A stretch of DNA of 64,000 nt from RGIG5612 sp963589005 (GCA_963589005.1 CAVAJR010000001.1:86614-150613); one strand, 5' to 3'. Positions 34,818-44,592 are shown, counted from the first letter of the stretch. Program-made: numbers and translations. Notes: a model not told the origin generated them from the sequence alone.

Positions 34818-36308
34818 ATGAAGATTAAGGAACTTTTTTCGGAGGAAGTATTAAGGACCGCTGTTTACAAGAATGGAATTAAAGCAGCTGAAGATGTAGA
34901 AATAAATGGAATAAGCATTGATTCCCGAAGTACGAATCCCGGTGATATATTCTTTTGTATAAAGGGAACCAGCAGTGACGGACATAAATATGCGCAGCAG
35001 GCAGTATTAAATGGGGCGGCTGCTGTTGTCTGCAGTGAGGATATTTCTCCAGATGACGGAGCATTATATATCACTGTGTCAGATACAACGGACGAACTTA
35101 ACAGAATATGCAATATATTTTATGGCAAACCAAGTGAGAAGATGACAATATTTGCTGTTACGGGAACTAATGGCAAGACTACAATAGCTTCTGTTATAAA
35201 ATATGTTTATTCTCACAAAACACCATCCGGATATATGGGTACCATAGGTGTTGAATACAGAGACTATTCAAGGAACGCCTCTCTTACGACTCCTTCACAG
35301 ATTGAGATACATAAGGTATTGTCAGATATGTATGATTCTGGTATCAGGGCAGCGGCACTTGAAGCCAGCTCACACGGACTGGTTCAGAAAAGGGTGGATT
35401 CGGTAGATGTTGACTGTGCTATTTTTACGCAGCTGACCCATGAGCACCTTGATTATCACGGAACATTGGAGAATTATTTTGAGGCGAAAAAGCTCCTGTT
35501 CAGGAATATAAAAAAGGATGCAGTAGCGGTTCTTAACGCTGATGATGCTGTAAGTATAGACGGACTTAAAGAATGCTGCAATTGCAGATATGTGACATAT
35601 GGCATAGATCATGCTGCAGATTATAAGGCAGAACATGTTGTATTAGGCGCCAGGTATACGAGATTTGAATTGTTGCATGACGGCAGAAAATATGATATTA
35701 AGACTAATCTGATAGCCAGATATAATATCAGTAATATATTGGCAGTTATTGCTGCAGTATGTGAGATGGGCATGTCACTTGATGAGATAATTCCTCTCCT
35801 GGAGAATGTACCGCAGGTGGCAGGACGCATGGAAGTAATTGATGAAGGGCAGGATTATCATGTTATAGTGGATTTCGCTCATACACCGGATGCATTTGAA
35901 AAGGTATTTGAATTTGCTAAGGAAGTAATAGGAGAGAAGGCAAATGTATATGCAGTATTCGGAAGCTCCGGAAGACGTGATACCACCAAACGGCCCGTAA
36001 TGGGTCAAATAGCAGGAAGGTACTGCGATGAGATAGTAACTACTCAGGATGACCCGAGGGATGAGGATCCGGCAGAAATATCAAGACAGATAATGGACGG
36101 AATAGATAACAGTAATTGCCGCAGTTCATTTATTGAATGCAGAGGTGAGGCGATTGATTATATTATCAGCAAGGCCAAGAAGGATGATATGATATTGCTG
36201 CTGGGACAGGGGCGTCAGCCTTATGTTATTAAGGCTGATAATTACAGGGATCCTTATGAGGGGGATCATGAGGCTGCGAGAGCTGCCATAAGAAGATACA
36301 GAAAATAG
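34818..36308 (+). CDS. murE: UDP-MurNAc-tripeptide synthetase MurE-type ligase
   Basis: A 496-aa Mur ligase adding the third residue of the peptidoglycan stem peptide. ATP site GTNGKTT (116-122), LEASSHGLVQKR, VDFAHTPDAFEKV, and FGSSGRRDTTKRP, all typical of MurE. The residue-selecting loop reads QDDPRDEDP (around residue 411), where meso-DAP enzymes usually have DNPR; the Asn-to-Asp change leaves the choice between DAP and another diamino acid uncertain. Three-domain length is normal. Cytoplasmic. Confidence 0.9.
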   Translation: MKIKELFSEEVLRTAVYKNGIKAAEDVEINGISIDSRSTNPGDIFFCIKGTSSDGHKYAQQAVLNGAAAVVCSEDISPDDGALYITVSDTTDELNRICNIFYGKPSEKMTIFAVTGTNGKTTIASVIKYVYSHKTPSGYMGTIGVEYRDYSRNASLTTPSQIEIHKVLSDMYDSGIRAAALEASSHGLVQKRVDSVDVDCAIFTQLTHEHLDYHGTLENYFEAKKLLFRNIKKDAVAVLNADDAVSIDGLKECCNCRYVTYGIDHAADYKAEHVVLGARYTRFELLHDGRKYDIKTNLIARYNISNILAVIAAVCEMGMSLDEIIPLLENVPQVAGRMEVIDEGQDYHVIVDFAHTPDAFEKVFEFAKEVIGEKANVYAVFGSSGRRDTTKRPVMGQIAGRYCDEIVTTQDDPRDEDPAEISRQIMDGIDNSNCRSSFIECRGEAIDYIISKAKKDDMILLLGQGRQPYVIKADNYRDPYEGDHEAARAAIRRYRK

Positions 36309-36323
36309 TTAGAGAGGTGAAAT

Positions 36324-37979
36324 ATGTATAAATGTCCAAATTGCGGCGGTGAGATACAGTATCAGCCGGAAAATGGCAAGATCAAATGCGAATATTGCGG
36401 ATCGGTTTTCTCTGTAGATGATAATATGGAAAAAACACGCAGGAGTGCAGAGGAACATAACGATTTTGATAGTAATGGCAAGATATATACCTGCTCTCAA
36501 TGCGGAGCAAGTATTTATGCAACGGAAGAAACAGGCGTTACGTTTTGTTCTTATTGCGGTTCGCAGGCGTTCCTTGAGAGTCGTATAAAGGGCGATGAGA
36601 ATATCATGCCTGATGTTATTATTCCTTTTAAAATATCAAAAGAGGAATGTGAAAAAATATATAAAGACAAGATAAAAACTGCCTGGTTTCTCCCTAAGGC
36701 TATGAAGTCTGATACCACTATAGACAAGTTCCGCGGAATTTATATGCCATGCTGGGTATATACGGTGCAGACGGATGTCGACGGCAAATATGAAGCAACC
36801 AGCATGAAGATCGTAGGCGGATTTGATGAGTATACAACCTATGAGGTTACAGCTAAGGGCAGCGGTGTATATGGGGGATTTGTTGAGGACTCATCGGCAT
36901 CATTTCCTGATGGTATTATGAGAGAAATATCACCATTTGACATGAAAAAGTCCCGCAAATTTGATGATAAATACATTGCAGGATTTTATGCGGATATCGG
37001 CAATCTGCCTCCGGAGGCATACAAAAATGAGATTCTTGCATATGCTAAGGCAAATGTCAAAGAAGACCTTAGGAAAGATGCTACTATGCGCAGCAAAGGA
37101 GTCTCAAATAGTGATGTTGAAAACAAAACAAACATTGACAGCAGAATAACCGAGGTTAAGAAGGGCTTCCTTCCGGTATGGTTCCTGTCCAATAAGAACG
37201 AACATACCGGGCTGATGAGTTATGCTGTAATTAACGGACTTACGGGCAAAATTCATGCAGACCTTCCGGTAGACATGAAAAAGTACCTGATCCTTTCGTT
37301 GATAATTGCAATACCTGCATTTATATTGCTGCAGTTTCTGACAATGAAGCCGGACATTCTGGTGAAAATCACGCTATTGCTGCTGTGCGTTATGATGTTT
37401 TTCGCCAACAAAATGATAAGAGAAACATATATTCAGGAAAATGGTCTGGATGATGAGGGCTTGCTGTATCAGAAGAAAAAAGCAGGGCTGAGCCGTGATT
37501 CAGAAAGTTCGCAGGACAAAGGAGAAGTTTTCGTTAAAAAGAAGTCCGGAAATGCTGCATTCTGGATGACAGGTGTGATTTGTTTTGTCGCAATACCGAT
37601 CATATCATTACTGCTTACATCAGAGTTTGGAACAGGAATATTTCCGATAGGCATTGTTGCAGGCATTATATTGTTCAGCATTATTAGTGCTAATATAAAA
37701 TCAAGCAGGAAGAAGTCTGATGGTGATCTGGTTAAAAAGATCAAGGTGCCTTTCTATATAAAATTAAGGTCTGTTGCTTTGCCTCTTATAGGAATTTTTA
37801 TAGGAATTGTTGTAATACTCCTGGCTCCGGCACATGATCTGTACTATTACCTTACAGCTGTACTGTGCTGTGTTATGCTGATACTTACGGTTCTTGATTT
37901 TGTAAGAGCCAATAACAGGCTGTCTCTCAGAAAGCCTGCACAGTTAGGTAAGAGGGGAGGCGATGAAAGTGAGAACTAA
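36324..37979 (+). CDS. Zinc-ribbon membrane protein (YdjG-like)
   Basis: A 551-aa protein starting with two zinc ribbons: CPNCGG/CEYCGS (about 4-30) and CSQCGA/CSYCGS (about 52-80). A soluble domain follows (about 95-315), then membrane segments near 325-370, 410-455 and 485-530. This matches the YdjG-type proteins that in Bacillus occur beside a TPM-domain protein (YdjH) and an SPFH protein (YdjI) in a PspA-linked membrane-stress set. Here the TPM gene follows with overlap; the SPFH protein is encoded at 51248. Preceded by AGAGAGGTG. Confidence 0.75.
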   Translation: MYKCPNCGGEIQYQPENGKIKCEYCGSVFSVDDNMEKTRRSAEEHNDFDSNGKIYTCSQCGASIYATEETGVTFCSYCGSQAFLESRIKGDENIMPDVIIPFKISKEECEKIYKDKIKTAWFLPKAMKSDTTIDKFRGIYMPCWVYTVQTDVDGKYEATSMKIVGGFDEYTTYEVTAKGSGVYGGFVEDSSASFPDGIMREISPFDMKKSRKFDDKYIAGFYADIGNLPPEAYKNEILAYAKANVKEDLRKDATMRSKGVSNSDVENKTNIDSRITEVKKGFLPVWFLSNKNEHTGLMSYAVINGLTGKIHADLPVDMKKYLILSLIIAIPAFILLQFLTMKPDILVKITLLLLCVMMFFANKMIRETYIQENGLDDEGLLYQKKKAGLSRDSESSQDKGEVFVKKKSGNAAFWMTGVICFVAIPIISLLLTSEFGTGIFPIGIVAGIILFSIISANIKSSRKKSDGDLVKKIKVPFYIKLRSVALPLIGIFIGIVVILLAPAHDLYYYLTAVLCCVMLILTVLDFVRANNRLSLRKPAQLGKRGGDESEN

Positions 37980-38841
37980 GCATTTGACTTATTCATCATT
38001 AATAGCAGCAGTTATTACAGCAGTTATTTTAATGATGTTTTCCGGCAATGCATTTGCAGACTCAGGGGATATTCATACACAGACTAATGAAAGTACCGGC
38101 CATATGACTATTCTGTATGATCAGGCCGATCTGCTTACCGACGATGAGGAAAGCTCCCTTATGGAGGATATGAGCAAGGTAACGGAGTATGCCTCTGCTG
38201 TATTTGTAACCAGTACAAATGAGCATTCGGACGGCGTGGTTTCATATGCCAAGAGAATGTTGGAATCGCTGGGCTCAAATACAGATATGGATGGATATAA
38301 TTCTGTTATATTCCTTATTGATATGTATGACAGGGAACTTACGATTTATGCGGGCGAGACAACATACAAGGTTATAACTACGGCAATCGCTGATACCATA
38401 ACTGATAATTGCTATACATATGCCAGCGACGGCGATTATTACAAATGTGCTCAGAGGGCATTTTCGGAAATATACAGAGTGTTGGACGGTCAGAAGATAG
38501 CGCAGCCTATGAGATATATTACAGCGGCATTGCTTGCCATATTTATTGGACTGGGTGTATCACTGATGCTTGTAAGAGCTAAGAGTAAGAAAAAGTCAGC
38601 CGGATATGCTGCTATAATGGAAGGCTTGGCAGTCAAGGAATTCATTCCGATCATAAATGCAAAATTTTTATCCAGCAGAAGGGTTCCGCATGTAACACCT
38701 AAGAGCGGTGGAGGACCACACGGAGGCGGCGGTGGTTTCTCCGGCGGCGGAGGCGGCTTCTCCGGTGGCGGAGGCTTTTCCGGCGGCGGTGGAGGCGGCG
38801 GTTTCTCCGGTGGCGGAGGAGGCGGCAGCCATAAGTTTTAA
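37969..38841 (+). CDS. TPM-domain membrane protein (YdjH-like) with Gly-rich end
   Basis: About 290 aa. An N-terminal hydrophobic signal/anchor (about 5-30), a TPM domain (about 40-175; LYDQADLLTDDEESSL, YNSVIFLIDMYDRELTIYAG), a membrane segment near 185-205, and a tail of GGGGFS repeats ending GSHKF. The tail is typical of this family. GTG at 37969 is the better start because GGGGAGG lies 8 nt before it; the ATG at 37963 is only 2 nt away from it. The gene overlaps the zinc-ribbon gene, so both are coupled. Confidence 0.85.
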   Translation: MRTKHLTYSSLIAAVITAVILMMFSGNAFADSGDIHTQTNESTGHMTILYDQADLLTDDEESSLMEDMSKVTEYASAVFVTSTNEHSDGVVSYAKRMLESLGSNTDMDGYNSVIFLIDMYDRELTIYAGETTYKVITTAIADTITDNCYTYASDGDYYKCAQRAFSEIYRVLDGQKIAQPMRYITAALLAIFIGLGVSLMLVRAKSKKKSAGYAAIMEGLAVKEFIPIINAKFLSSRRVPHVTPKSGGGPHGGGGGFSGGGGGFSGGGGFSGGGGGGGFSGGGGGGSHKF

Positions 38842-39285
38842 ATAATTGTCGGTACCTGCACCTACAGGAACTGACGGATATAATGGGTTGATGCATGCTG
38901 TTGATTTAGGCATGTGTCAATCCATTTTTGCGGTGCAACTGTTTGCAAGGTCTGAAAGCTGGCATGGCAAGAGGTCATGCTATTTTTTAGAAGACATGAA
39001 CACAAAACGACCAAAGGGCATGAAGTGCAAATAAATGCAGGATGCCGGGATCATGAAGTACGAGGTCGTCCGTAGCTGCACCAAAATAAGCCGGATTAGG
39101 TGATGTTTGAAAAAATCTATATCATATTTGGATTATGCTGTTGACTTTAGCGTAGTAGAGTGGTAGCATAATGAATGGAAAAACCATCAATATCTTTCAA
39201 AAAGATATAAGCTACAATTCAAAAGCGAAAGTCAGCCGCCTGTTGTCAGACGGATTGGTTATTTGCAGAAAGGCGAATTACAACA
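38842..39285. other. Intergenic region upstream of the amino acid ABC operon
   Basis: About 440 bp with no gene that I can support. It contains the promoter at 39141-39169 and a leader with small inverted repeats, among them TATCTTT/AAAGATA near 39190. Confidence 0.6.
39141..39169 (+). promoter_or_regulatory. Promoter of the polar amino acid ABC operon
   Basis: -35 TTGACT (39141-39146), 17-bp spacer, -10 TAGCAT (39164-39169), about 110 nt before the binding-protein start. Confidence 0.55.
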
Positions 39286-40176
39286 ATGAAATCAAGAAAA
39301 TTATTATTAACAACAGTCGGTATCTTAAGCACGGTTATGATTGCCGGATCGGTTACTGCATTTGCAGGTGAGGCAGCAGATTCTGATCTTGCAGCGATCC
39401 AGGATAAAGGTGTATTAGTAGTAGGAATTACAGATTTCGCACCTATGGATTATAAGGATGACAAGGGCGAGTGGATAGGATTTGACGCTGACCTGGCCAG
39501 ATTATTTGCTGAGGAGATCGGCGTGGATGTGGAATTTCAGGAGATTGACTGGGACGGCAAGATAATGGAACTTAATGCAGGAACAGTTGACTGCATCTGG
39601 AACGGCATGACATTGACAGATGAAGTTCAGAAGTCAATGGAATGCACAGATACATATGCAATTAATGCACAGGTCGTAGTAATGGCGGCTGATAAGCTGG
39701 CAGATTTCCCTGACGCTGAGAGCATGAAGGAACTGAGTTTTGCCGTAGAAGCAGGTTCTGCAGGTGAATCTGTTGCCACAGAAGCAGGATTTGAAGTAAA
39801 TGCTGTTCAGAGCCAGTCTGCTGCACTTATGGAGGTTGCTGCAGGAACTTCAGATGCATGCGTTATCGATAAGACCATGGCAGATGCTATGACAGGTGAG
39901 GGTACAAGCTATGCTGACTTAGGATACAGCGTATCACTGTCACTTGAAGAGTATGTTGTTGGATTCAGAACAGGCTCTGATGCAGCAGCTAAGCTGAATG
40001 AGATGTTTGAAAAATGGATTGAGGATGGAACCTTAGAGGCAACATCTGAGAAATATGATAATGCCGTATCAATCGCAGAAAAGGAAGATAAAGCTGATGA
40101 AACAGCAGCTGAAGGAGCTTCTGATGATTCAGAAAATCCTGAGAATAAGCCAGCCGGCGAGGAACCACCGACATGA
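39286..40176 (+). CDS. Amino acid ABC transporter substrate-binding protein (family 3)
   Basis: A 296-aa exported solute-binding protein (SBP_bac_3). The signal peptide starts MKSRKLLLTTVGILSTV; as in the other binding protein of this window, the site expected for a lipobox reads IAGS and a signal-peptidase-I site AFA follows, so no lipid anchor is predicted. Core: GVLVVGITDFAPMDYKDDKG and the Glu/Asp-rich ligand domain; then an unusual Ala/Glu/Pro-rich tail (about 265-296). Likely binds a polar amino acid. Permease and ATPase follow after a hairpin. Confidence 0.9.
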   Translation: MKSRKLLLTTVGILSTVMIAGSVTAFAGEAADSDLAAIQDKGVLVVGITDFAPMDYKDDKGEWIGFDADLARLFAEEIGVDVEFQEIDWDGKIMELNAGTVDCIWNGMTLTDEVQKSMECTDTYAINAQVVVMAADKLADFPDAESMKELSFAVEAGSAGESVATEAGFEVNAVQSQSAALMEVAAGTSDACVIDKTMADAMTGEGTSYADLGYSVSLSLEEYVVGFRTGSDAAAKLNEMFEKWIEDGTLEATSEKYDNAVSIAEKEDKADETAAEGASDDSENPENKPAGEEPPT

Positions 40177-40246
40177 GAAAACGGACTTCCTTTAAAACCG
40201 GGTGAATGATAAATATAATTTAGCTGTAAATTGCCATTATTAAGCT

Positions 40247-40281
40247 GTCAAGTGACTGTGCATGGTGCATGGTCACTTGAC
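40247..40281 (+). repeat. Hairpin between binding protein and permease genes
   Basis: A perfect 10-bp stem GTCAAGTGAC/GTCACTTGAC with a 15-nt loop. No T-run follows; likely an mRNA-stabilising element or partial terminator that keeps the binding protein more abundant than the membrane parts. Confidence 0.65.
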
Positions 40282-40318
40282 TGTCTGAATGGGGAAAATG
40301 AACTGGAGTTAGAAATTT

Positions 40319-40978
40319 ATGTTTGGAAGTGTATTGAGCTCACTTAGCTTAGGCTTTTTGAAGACACTGGAAATATTTGGACTTACGCTCTTAGGGGCTA
40401 TCCCCCTGGGGCTTATTATATGTCTGGGCGTTATGAGCCGTATAAAGCCTCTTAAGGTTGTCCTTAAATTCATAATATGGGTCATCAGAGGAACACCTCT
40501 TATGCTTCAGCTCTTGATCATATATTACGGACCGGGTCTTATTATAGGCAATAACTGGTGGGGCAGCGGTGAACATGGAAGATTTATAGCCACAATAGTT
40601 GCATTTATTATTAATTATGCATGTTATTTTTCGGAGATATTCAGAGGCGGCATACAGGCAATACCGGTAGGCCAAAATGAAGCCGGATATGTACTGGGAA
40701 TGACCAGATCGCAGATATTCTTTAAGGTTACTTTGCTGCAGGTCATTAAGAGAATCGTACCTCCTATGTCTAATGAGATCATTACGCTTGTTAAGGATAC
40801 ATCGCTTTCGAGAATCATTGCACTTCAGGAGGTTATCTGGGCAGGTCAGTCATTTATGAAGAGTGAAGGCGTTATCTGGCCATTATTCTTTACAGGCATT
40901 TTCTATCTGGCGGCCAGCGGCATTCTGACGGTAGTCCTTAATAAACTGGAGAAGAAATTAGAATATTTCAGGGTATGA
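40319..40978 (+). CDS. Amino acid ABC transporter permease (HisM type)
   Basis: A 219-aa permease with five hydrophobic segments. The family signature is RGTPLMLQLLIIYYG near residue 58, and the ATPase-contact loop EAGYVLGMTRSQIFFKV is near 120. The ATG at 40319 follows a GGAG with 10-nt spacing. Middle gene of the importer. Confidence 0.93.
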   Translation: MFGSVLSSLSLGFLKTLEIFGLTLLGAIPLGLIICLGVMSRIKPLKVVLKFIIWVIRGTPLMLQLLIIYYGPGLIIGNNWWGSGEHGRFIATIVAFIINYACYFSEIFRGGIQAIPVGQNEAGYVLGMTRSQIFFKVTLLQVIKRIVPPMSNEIITLVKDTSLSRIIALQEVIWAGQSFMKSEGVIWPLFFTGIFYLAASGILTVVLNKLEKKLEYFRV

Positions 40979-41073
40979 TCAATATCGCAAATGTCTGATT
41001 TCAGATCTGCTGCGAGAAGGAACTAAGCGATCTAGGTATGAATGTCGATGATACAATAACAGGAGCGAAAAAC

Positions 41074-41856
41074 ATGGCATTATTAGAAGTTGAAAATCTT
41101 AAGAAAAGCTTTGGGAAAAATGAAGTGCTTAAAGGCATCGGATTTTCTCTTGATAAAGGACAGACCCTGTCAGTCATAGGACCTTCCGGAGGCGGTAAAA
41201 CAACCATACTTCGCTGCCTTAATTTTCTGGAAAAGCCGGATGACGGAATCATCAAGGTTAACGATAAGATAATATTTGATGCTTCGAAGGAGCTTACTGA
41301 CAAGCAAATCCGTGCGAACAGACTGCATTTTGGATTGGTATTCCAGGATTTTAATCTGTTTCCGCAATATACAGCATTAGGCAATATAAGTCTTGCGTGT
41401 AAAATACATGCACAGGAACTTCCGGATTACAAGGCTAACAGAAAGCAGATAAATGCGCAGATTGATGAAAAATGTCTGGCAATATTAGAGAGCGTCGGTC
41501 TGGCTGAGAAGAAGGATCTCTATCCGCATCAGCTGTCGGGCGGACAGAAACAGCGTGTTGCCATTGCAAGGGCTATGGCACTGTCTCCTGAGATATTATT
41601 CTTCGACGAACCTACCAGTGCATTGGATCCGGAACTTACAGGCGAAGTTTTGAAGGTAATAAAGCAATTGGCTGAAGAAAAGATGACCATGATCATTGTT
41701 ACCCATGAGATGGGATTTGCTAAGAATGTTTCAGATCAGATTATTTTCATGGATAACGGAATGATAGCGGAGCAGGGCACTCCTGATCAGGTATTTAATC
41801 ATCCGACTAACGCAAGGACAGTAGAATTCCTGGGACATTACTCAGGGCTCGACTGA
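41074..41856 (+). CDS. Amino acid ABC transporter ATP-binding protein (GlnQ type)
   Basis: A 260-aa ATPase: Walker A GPSGGGKTT, Q-loop VFQDFNLFPQ, signature LSGGQKQRVAIARAM, Walker B ILFFDEPTSALDPE, H-loop VTHEMGFA. Start at 41074 (MALLEVENLKK) behind AGGAGCG; an upstream in-frame ATG at 41038 has no ribosome-binding site. Completes the polar amino acid importer. Confidence 0.94.
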   Translation: MALLEVENLKKSFGKNEVLKGIGFSLDKGQTLSVIGPSGGGKTTILRCLNFLEKPDDGIIKVNDKIIFDASKELTDKQIRANRLHFGLVFQDFNLFPQYTALGNISLACKIHAQELPDYKANRKQINAQIDEKCLAILESVGLAEKKDLYPHQLSGGQKQRVAIARAMALSPEILFFDEPTSALDPELTGEVLKVIKQLAEEKMTMIIVTHEMGFAKNVSDQIIFMDNGMIAEQGTPDQVFNHPTNARTVEFLGHYSGLD

Positions 41857-41893
41857 CAGATAAGCATGATCAATTAAGCCTGAGCGATCCTGG

Positions 41894-42790
41894 TCATGAA
41901 GGATTGCTGATGGACCCCATATTATTAAGGGTATCAATAAGGGCCTTCATCTGCGGAGTGATATTTTTGTCGCGATGTCTGAGGAGCTGACGCCATTCCG
42001 TAATATTACATTCAGGTACATCAAGAACTATAAGTTTGCCTTGAGAGATATCATTGTTGACTGCATAAGCAGGAAGAAATGATACTCCGAGGCCTTTTTT
42101 TACGAGATCTTTAAGTATTTCAATATTGCTTAATTGCAATATTGGACGGATCTCGATTGAATGCATGGCCAGCAGCTCATTAAGGTCACGCTGATAGCTG
42201 CCTTCGGATTCGGTAAGAAGCAGAGGCTGGTGGGATATCTTCTCCAGTGTCAGCTTGCAGCCGCGCAGAGCAGAATCCGGTGCTGCAACAAAATAAACCG
42301 ACTCTTCTTTTTCAAATTCGATCACATGTGCCTTATGATAGAATCTCTTGTCAAATGTATAAACAAAATCAGCCTCATTATGATTGAGGCGATACATTAG
42401 TTCGATAGTTCCGCATGTCTCGACCTTGAGGCTTATGTCAGGATAATGTGAATGAAATTCAGTTAAAATATCAGGAAACAGCGAGGTGCAGATAGAATCT
42501 GCCATGGCAATTCGAAGAGAACCTTTCAACAGATCATTTTCCTTGATCGATTGAAGAGTTTCGTCAGTTAATTTTCTTACAGACTGCGCATAAACCAGGA
42601 ATTTTTCACCATACGGAGTCAATTGTATGGATTTGTTCATGCGGTCAAATAATGCAACACCCAGTTCCTTTTCCAGAGCCTGGATCTGCATTGTAACAGC
42701 ACCCTGAGTATATCCGATCTGTTTGGCTGCTTTAGAAAAACTATGCTGTTCGACTACCTTAAGAAATGTATATATATTGCGAAGCTCCAT
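41894..42790 (-). CDS. LysR family transcriptional regulator
   Basis: 298 aa with an N-terminal winged helix (MELRNIYTFLKVVEQHSFSK, IGYTQGAVTMQIQALEKELG) and a C-terminal LysR substrate-binding domain (about 90-290). Effector unknown. It lies downstream of lysC on the same strand but is separated from it by a GC-rich hairpin, and it converges on the amino acid importer genes; which target it controls is open. Confidence 0.92.
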   Translation of the reverse strand: MELRNIYTFLKVVEQHSFSKAAKQIGYTQGAVTMQIQALEKELGVALFDRMNKSIQLTPYGEKFLVYAQSVRKLTDETLQSIKENDLLKGSLRIAMADSICTSLFPDILTEFHSHYPDISLKVETCGTIELMYRLNHNEADFVYTFDKRFYHKAHVIEFEKEESVYFVAAPDSALRGCKLTLEKISHQPLLLTESEGSYQRDLNELLAMHSIEIRPILQLSNIEILKDLVKKGLGVSFLPAYAVNNDISQGKLIVLDVPECNITEWRQLLRHRDKNITPQMKALIDTLNNMGSISNPS

Positions 42791-42847
42791 GATGCTGCTC
42801 CTTTAGTTAGCTTTATACGACTAATTTGTGTTTATATATGTACAGAA

Positions 42848-42903
42848 ATGGCGCGCCAGGCAGCAGTGATTTTAAACAGTGCATGCGCGCCATATATAGT
42901 TAC
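42848..42903 (-). terminator. Probable terminator after lysC
   Basis: Arms ATGGCGCGC (42848-42856) and GCGCGCCAT (42895-42903), 9 bp, very GC-rich, with a long loop; on the minus strand followed by TTTCTGT. Moderate as a terminator because of the 38-nt loop. Confidence 0.5.
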
Positions 42904-42918
42904 ATAATATGTTGAAAA

Positions 42919-44232
42919 TTATTTTGTAAAAGCATCATAAATAGCATTTATAGCATTTTCAAAGTCTTTATTCTCAACACCTACAATGATATTAAGCTCT
43001 GATGAACCCTGATCTATCATTCTTATATTAATGTGTGCATCTGCAAGTGCTGTAAACAGTTTGGCTGCAGTGCCGCTTGCAGAACGCATTCCGCGTCCTA
43101 CCACAGCGATCAATGACAGGTCTGACTCAATCTCGATAGTATCAGGTGAGGCAAGACGATGAATTGCAGATATAACAGACTGCTCCTTGTGGAGAAATTC
43201 ATCCTCATGAACCACAATTGTCATAGTATCAATGCCTGACGGAATGTGCTCAAATGATATTCCGCAGTCTTCAAATGCCTGAAGCACCTTGCGTCCGAAT
43301 CCCACTTCAGAATTCATCATTGATTTCGTAATGAGAATAGAGCAGAATCCCTTCTTGCCTGCGATGCCGGTGATTACATGCTGAGGTTTCTGACAGGTGC
43401 TTTCAACGATCCATGTGCCCTCGTCTGTCGGAGCATTTGTGTTCTTGATATTGATAGGAATACCGCAGCTTCTTACAGGGAATATTGCCTCCTCATGCAG
43501 AACGGAAGCACCCATGTATGACAGCTCTCGTAATTCTCTGTATGTGATATATTTTGCAACTTCAGGATTTTTTACGATACGAGGATCAGTGATCATACAG
43601 CCTGAGACGTCTGTCCAGTTCTCGTATACATCGGCCTTGCAGCCCTGTGCCACGATAGAACCGGTAATATCAGATCCGCCCCTCGAAAATGTCTTGATAT
43701 TGCCGTCCTTTCCAAGGCCATAAAATCCCGGAACAACAGCCTTCCCACATTCCTTAAGCTTAGCAGACATATATTTTTCTGTCTTATATGTATTAAGATT
43801 GCCCTCGTCATTGAAAAAGATAACGTCCTTGGCATCTACGAATTCATAGCCGATATATTTTGCAAGGACCTTGCCATTCAGATATTCACCGCGGGAAGCT
43901 GTGAAATCCTTCTGTGGGTCTTCCTTAAGCTGCTGCTCAATTACAGCAAAATCTTCATCAAGGTTAAAATCTGTAAGCCCGAGACCTTCAATGATCTCTT
44001 CATATCTTGTTTTGATCGCAGCAAGTTCTGAAGAAAAATCCTTATTTTCACTGGCTGTCTTATACATATTTAGAAGCATGTCGGTTACCTTAGTATCTCC
44101 TGTAAATCTCTTGCCCGGTGCGGAAGGTACTACAAATACACGGCTTTCGTCAGCTTCAATGATTGCTTTGACTTTTTTGAACTGTTCGGCACTTGCCAGT
44201 GAGCTTCCGCCGAATTTAACAACTTTTATCAT
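42919..44232 (-). CDS. lysC: Aspartate kinase
   Basis: A 437-aa aspartokinase phosphorylating aspartate, the entry to lysine, threonine, methionine and DAP synthesis. Kinase core: KVVKFGGSSLA, FTASRGEYLNGK, FSRGGSDITGS; two C-terminal ACT domains (about 300-437) for feedback control. Start at 44232 behind AGGAGAATT, since the upstream ATG at 44274 adds 14 unrelated residues. No lysine riboswitch was found in the 5' region. Transcribed divergently from trkA. Confidence 0.95.
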   Translation of the reverse strand: MIKVVKFGGSSLASAEQFKKVKAIIEADESRVFVVPSAPGKRFTGDTKVTDMLLNMYKTASENKDFSSELAAIKTRYEEIIEGLGLTDFNLDEDFAVIEQQLKEDPQKDFTASRGEYLNGKVLAKYIGYEFVDAKDVIFFNDEGNLNTYKTEKYMSAKLKECGKAVVPGFYGLGKDGNIKTFSRGGSDITGSIVAQGCKADVYENWTDVSGCMITDPRIVKNPEVAKYITYRELRELSYMGASVLHEEAIFPVRSCGIPINIKNTNAPTDEGTWIVESTCQKPQHVITGIAGKKGFCSILITKSMMNSEVGFGRKVLQAFEDCGISFEHIPSGIDTMTIVVHEDEFLHKEQSVISAIHRLASPDTIEIESDLSLIAVVGRGMRSASGTAAKLFTALADAHINIRMIDQGSSELNIIVGVENKDFENAINAIYDAFTK

Positions 44233-44592
44233 CTGTGAATTCTCCTGATTTTTAAGGACTGCATATGATAGCAATTAATATGGCCGGTTTGCAGTCTGTT
44301 ATTGATATTTTAGTAACATTATATGTAGTAAGCATGCACAAAAACCATGCATGAAACATATACATTATGGTTAGGTATTTTAAACTATCTTGTAATTTAT
44401 TACAATCAAAAAAAGTGTATTTTGGCGTAAAAACGGGGATTTTTGCCGATAGTACCAAGTAATTGAGTTAATGAGTCCATTGTGGTAAAATCTCATGGCT
44501 TGTGGACTAATACTTCTGCATTATAATATTGAAAATTCAAGATCAACAAGACATATTTCCCTGTTCCGTACATGGAAATGTTGGAGGATATT
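44233..44592. other. Divergent intergenic region lysC / trkA
   Basis: 360 bp. It holds the trkA promoter at 44463-44491 and, on the minus strand, a TATAAT-like -10 (near 44317) without a good -35 for lysC. A hairpin-like stretch lies at about 44424-44448 (GGC...ATTTTTGCC). No riboswitch consensus is recognised. Confidence 0.5.
44463..44491 (+). promoter_or_regulatory. Promoter of trkA-trkH
   Basis: -35 TTGAGT (44463-44468), 17-bp spacer, -10 TAAAAT (44486-44491), about 95 nt before the trkA start. Confidence 0.6.

Noticed and set aside
38700..38840. Microsatellite-like GGCGGA/TTCTCC tract
   Set aside because: It is the Gly-rich C-terminus (GGGGFS repeats) typical of TPM-domain proteins, in frame with the gene.
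44233..44592. Possible lysine riboswitch upstream of lysC
   Set aside because: No conserved L-box core (AGAGGxGC-type) could be seen on the minus strand; only generic hairpins occur.
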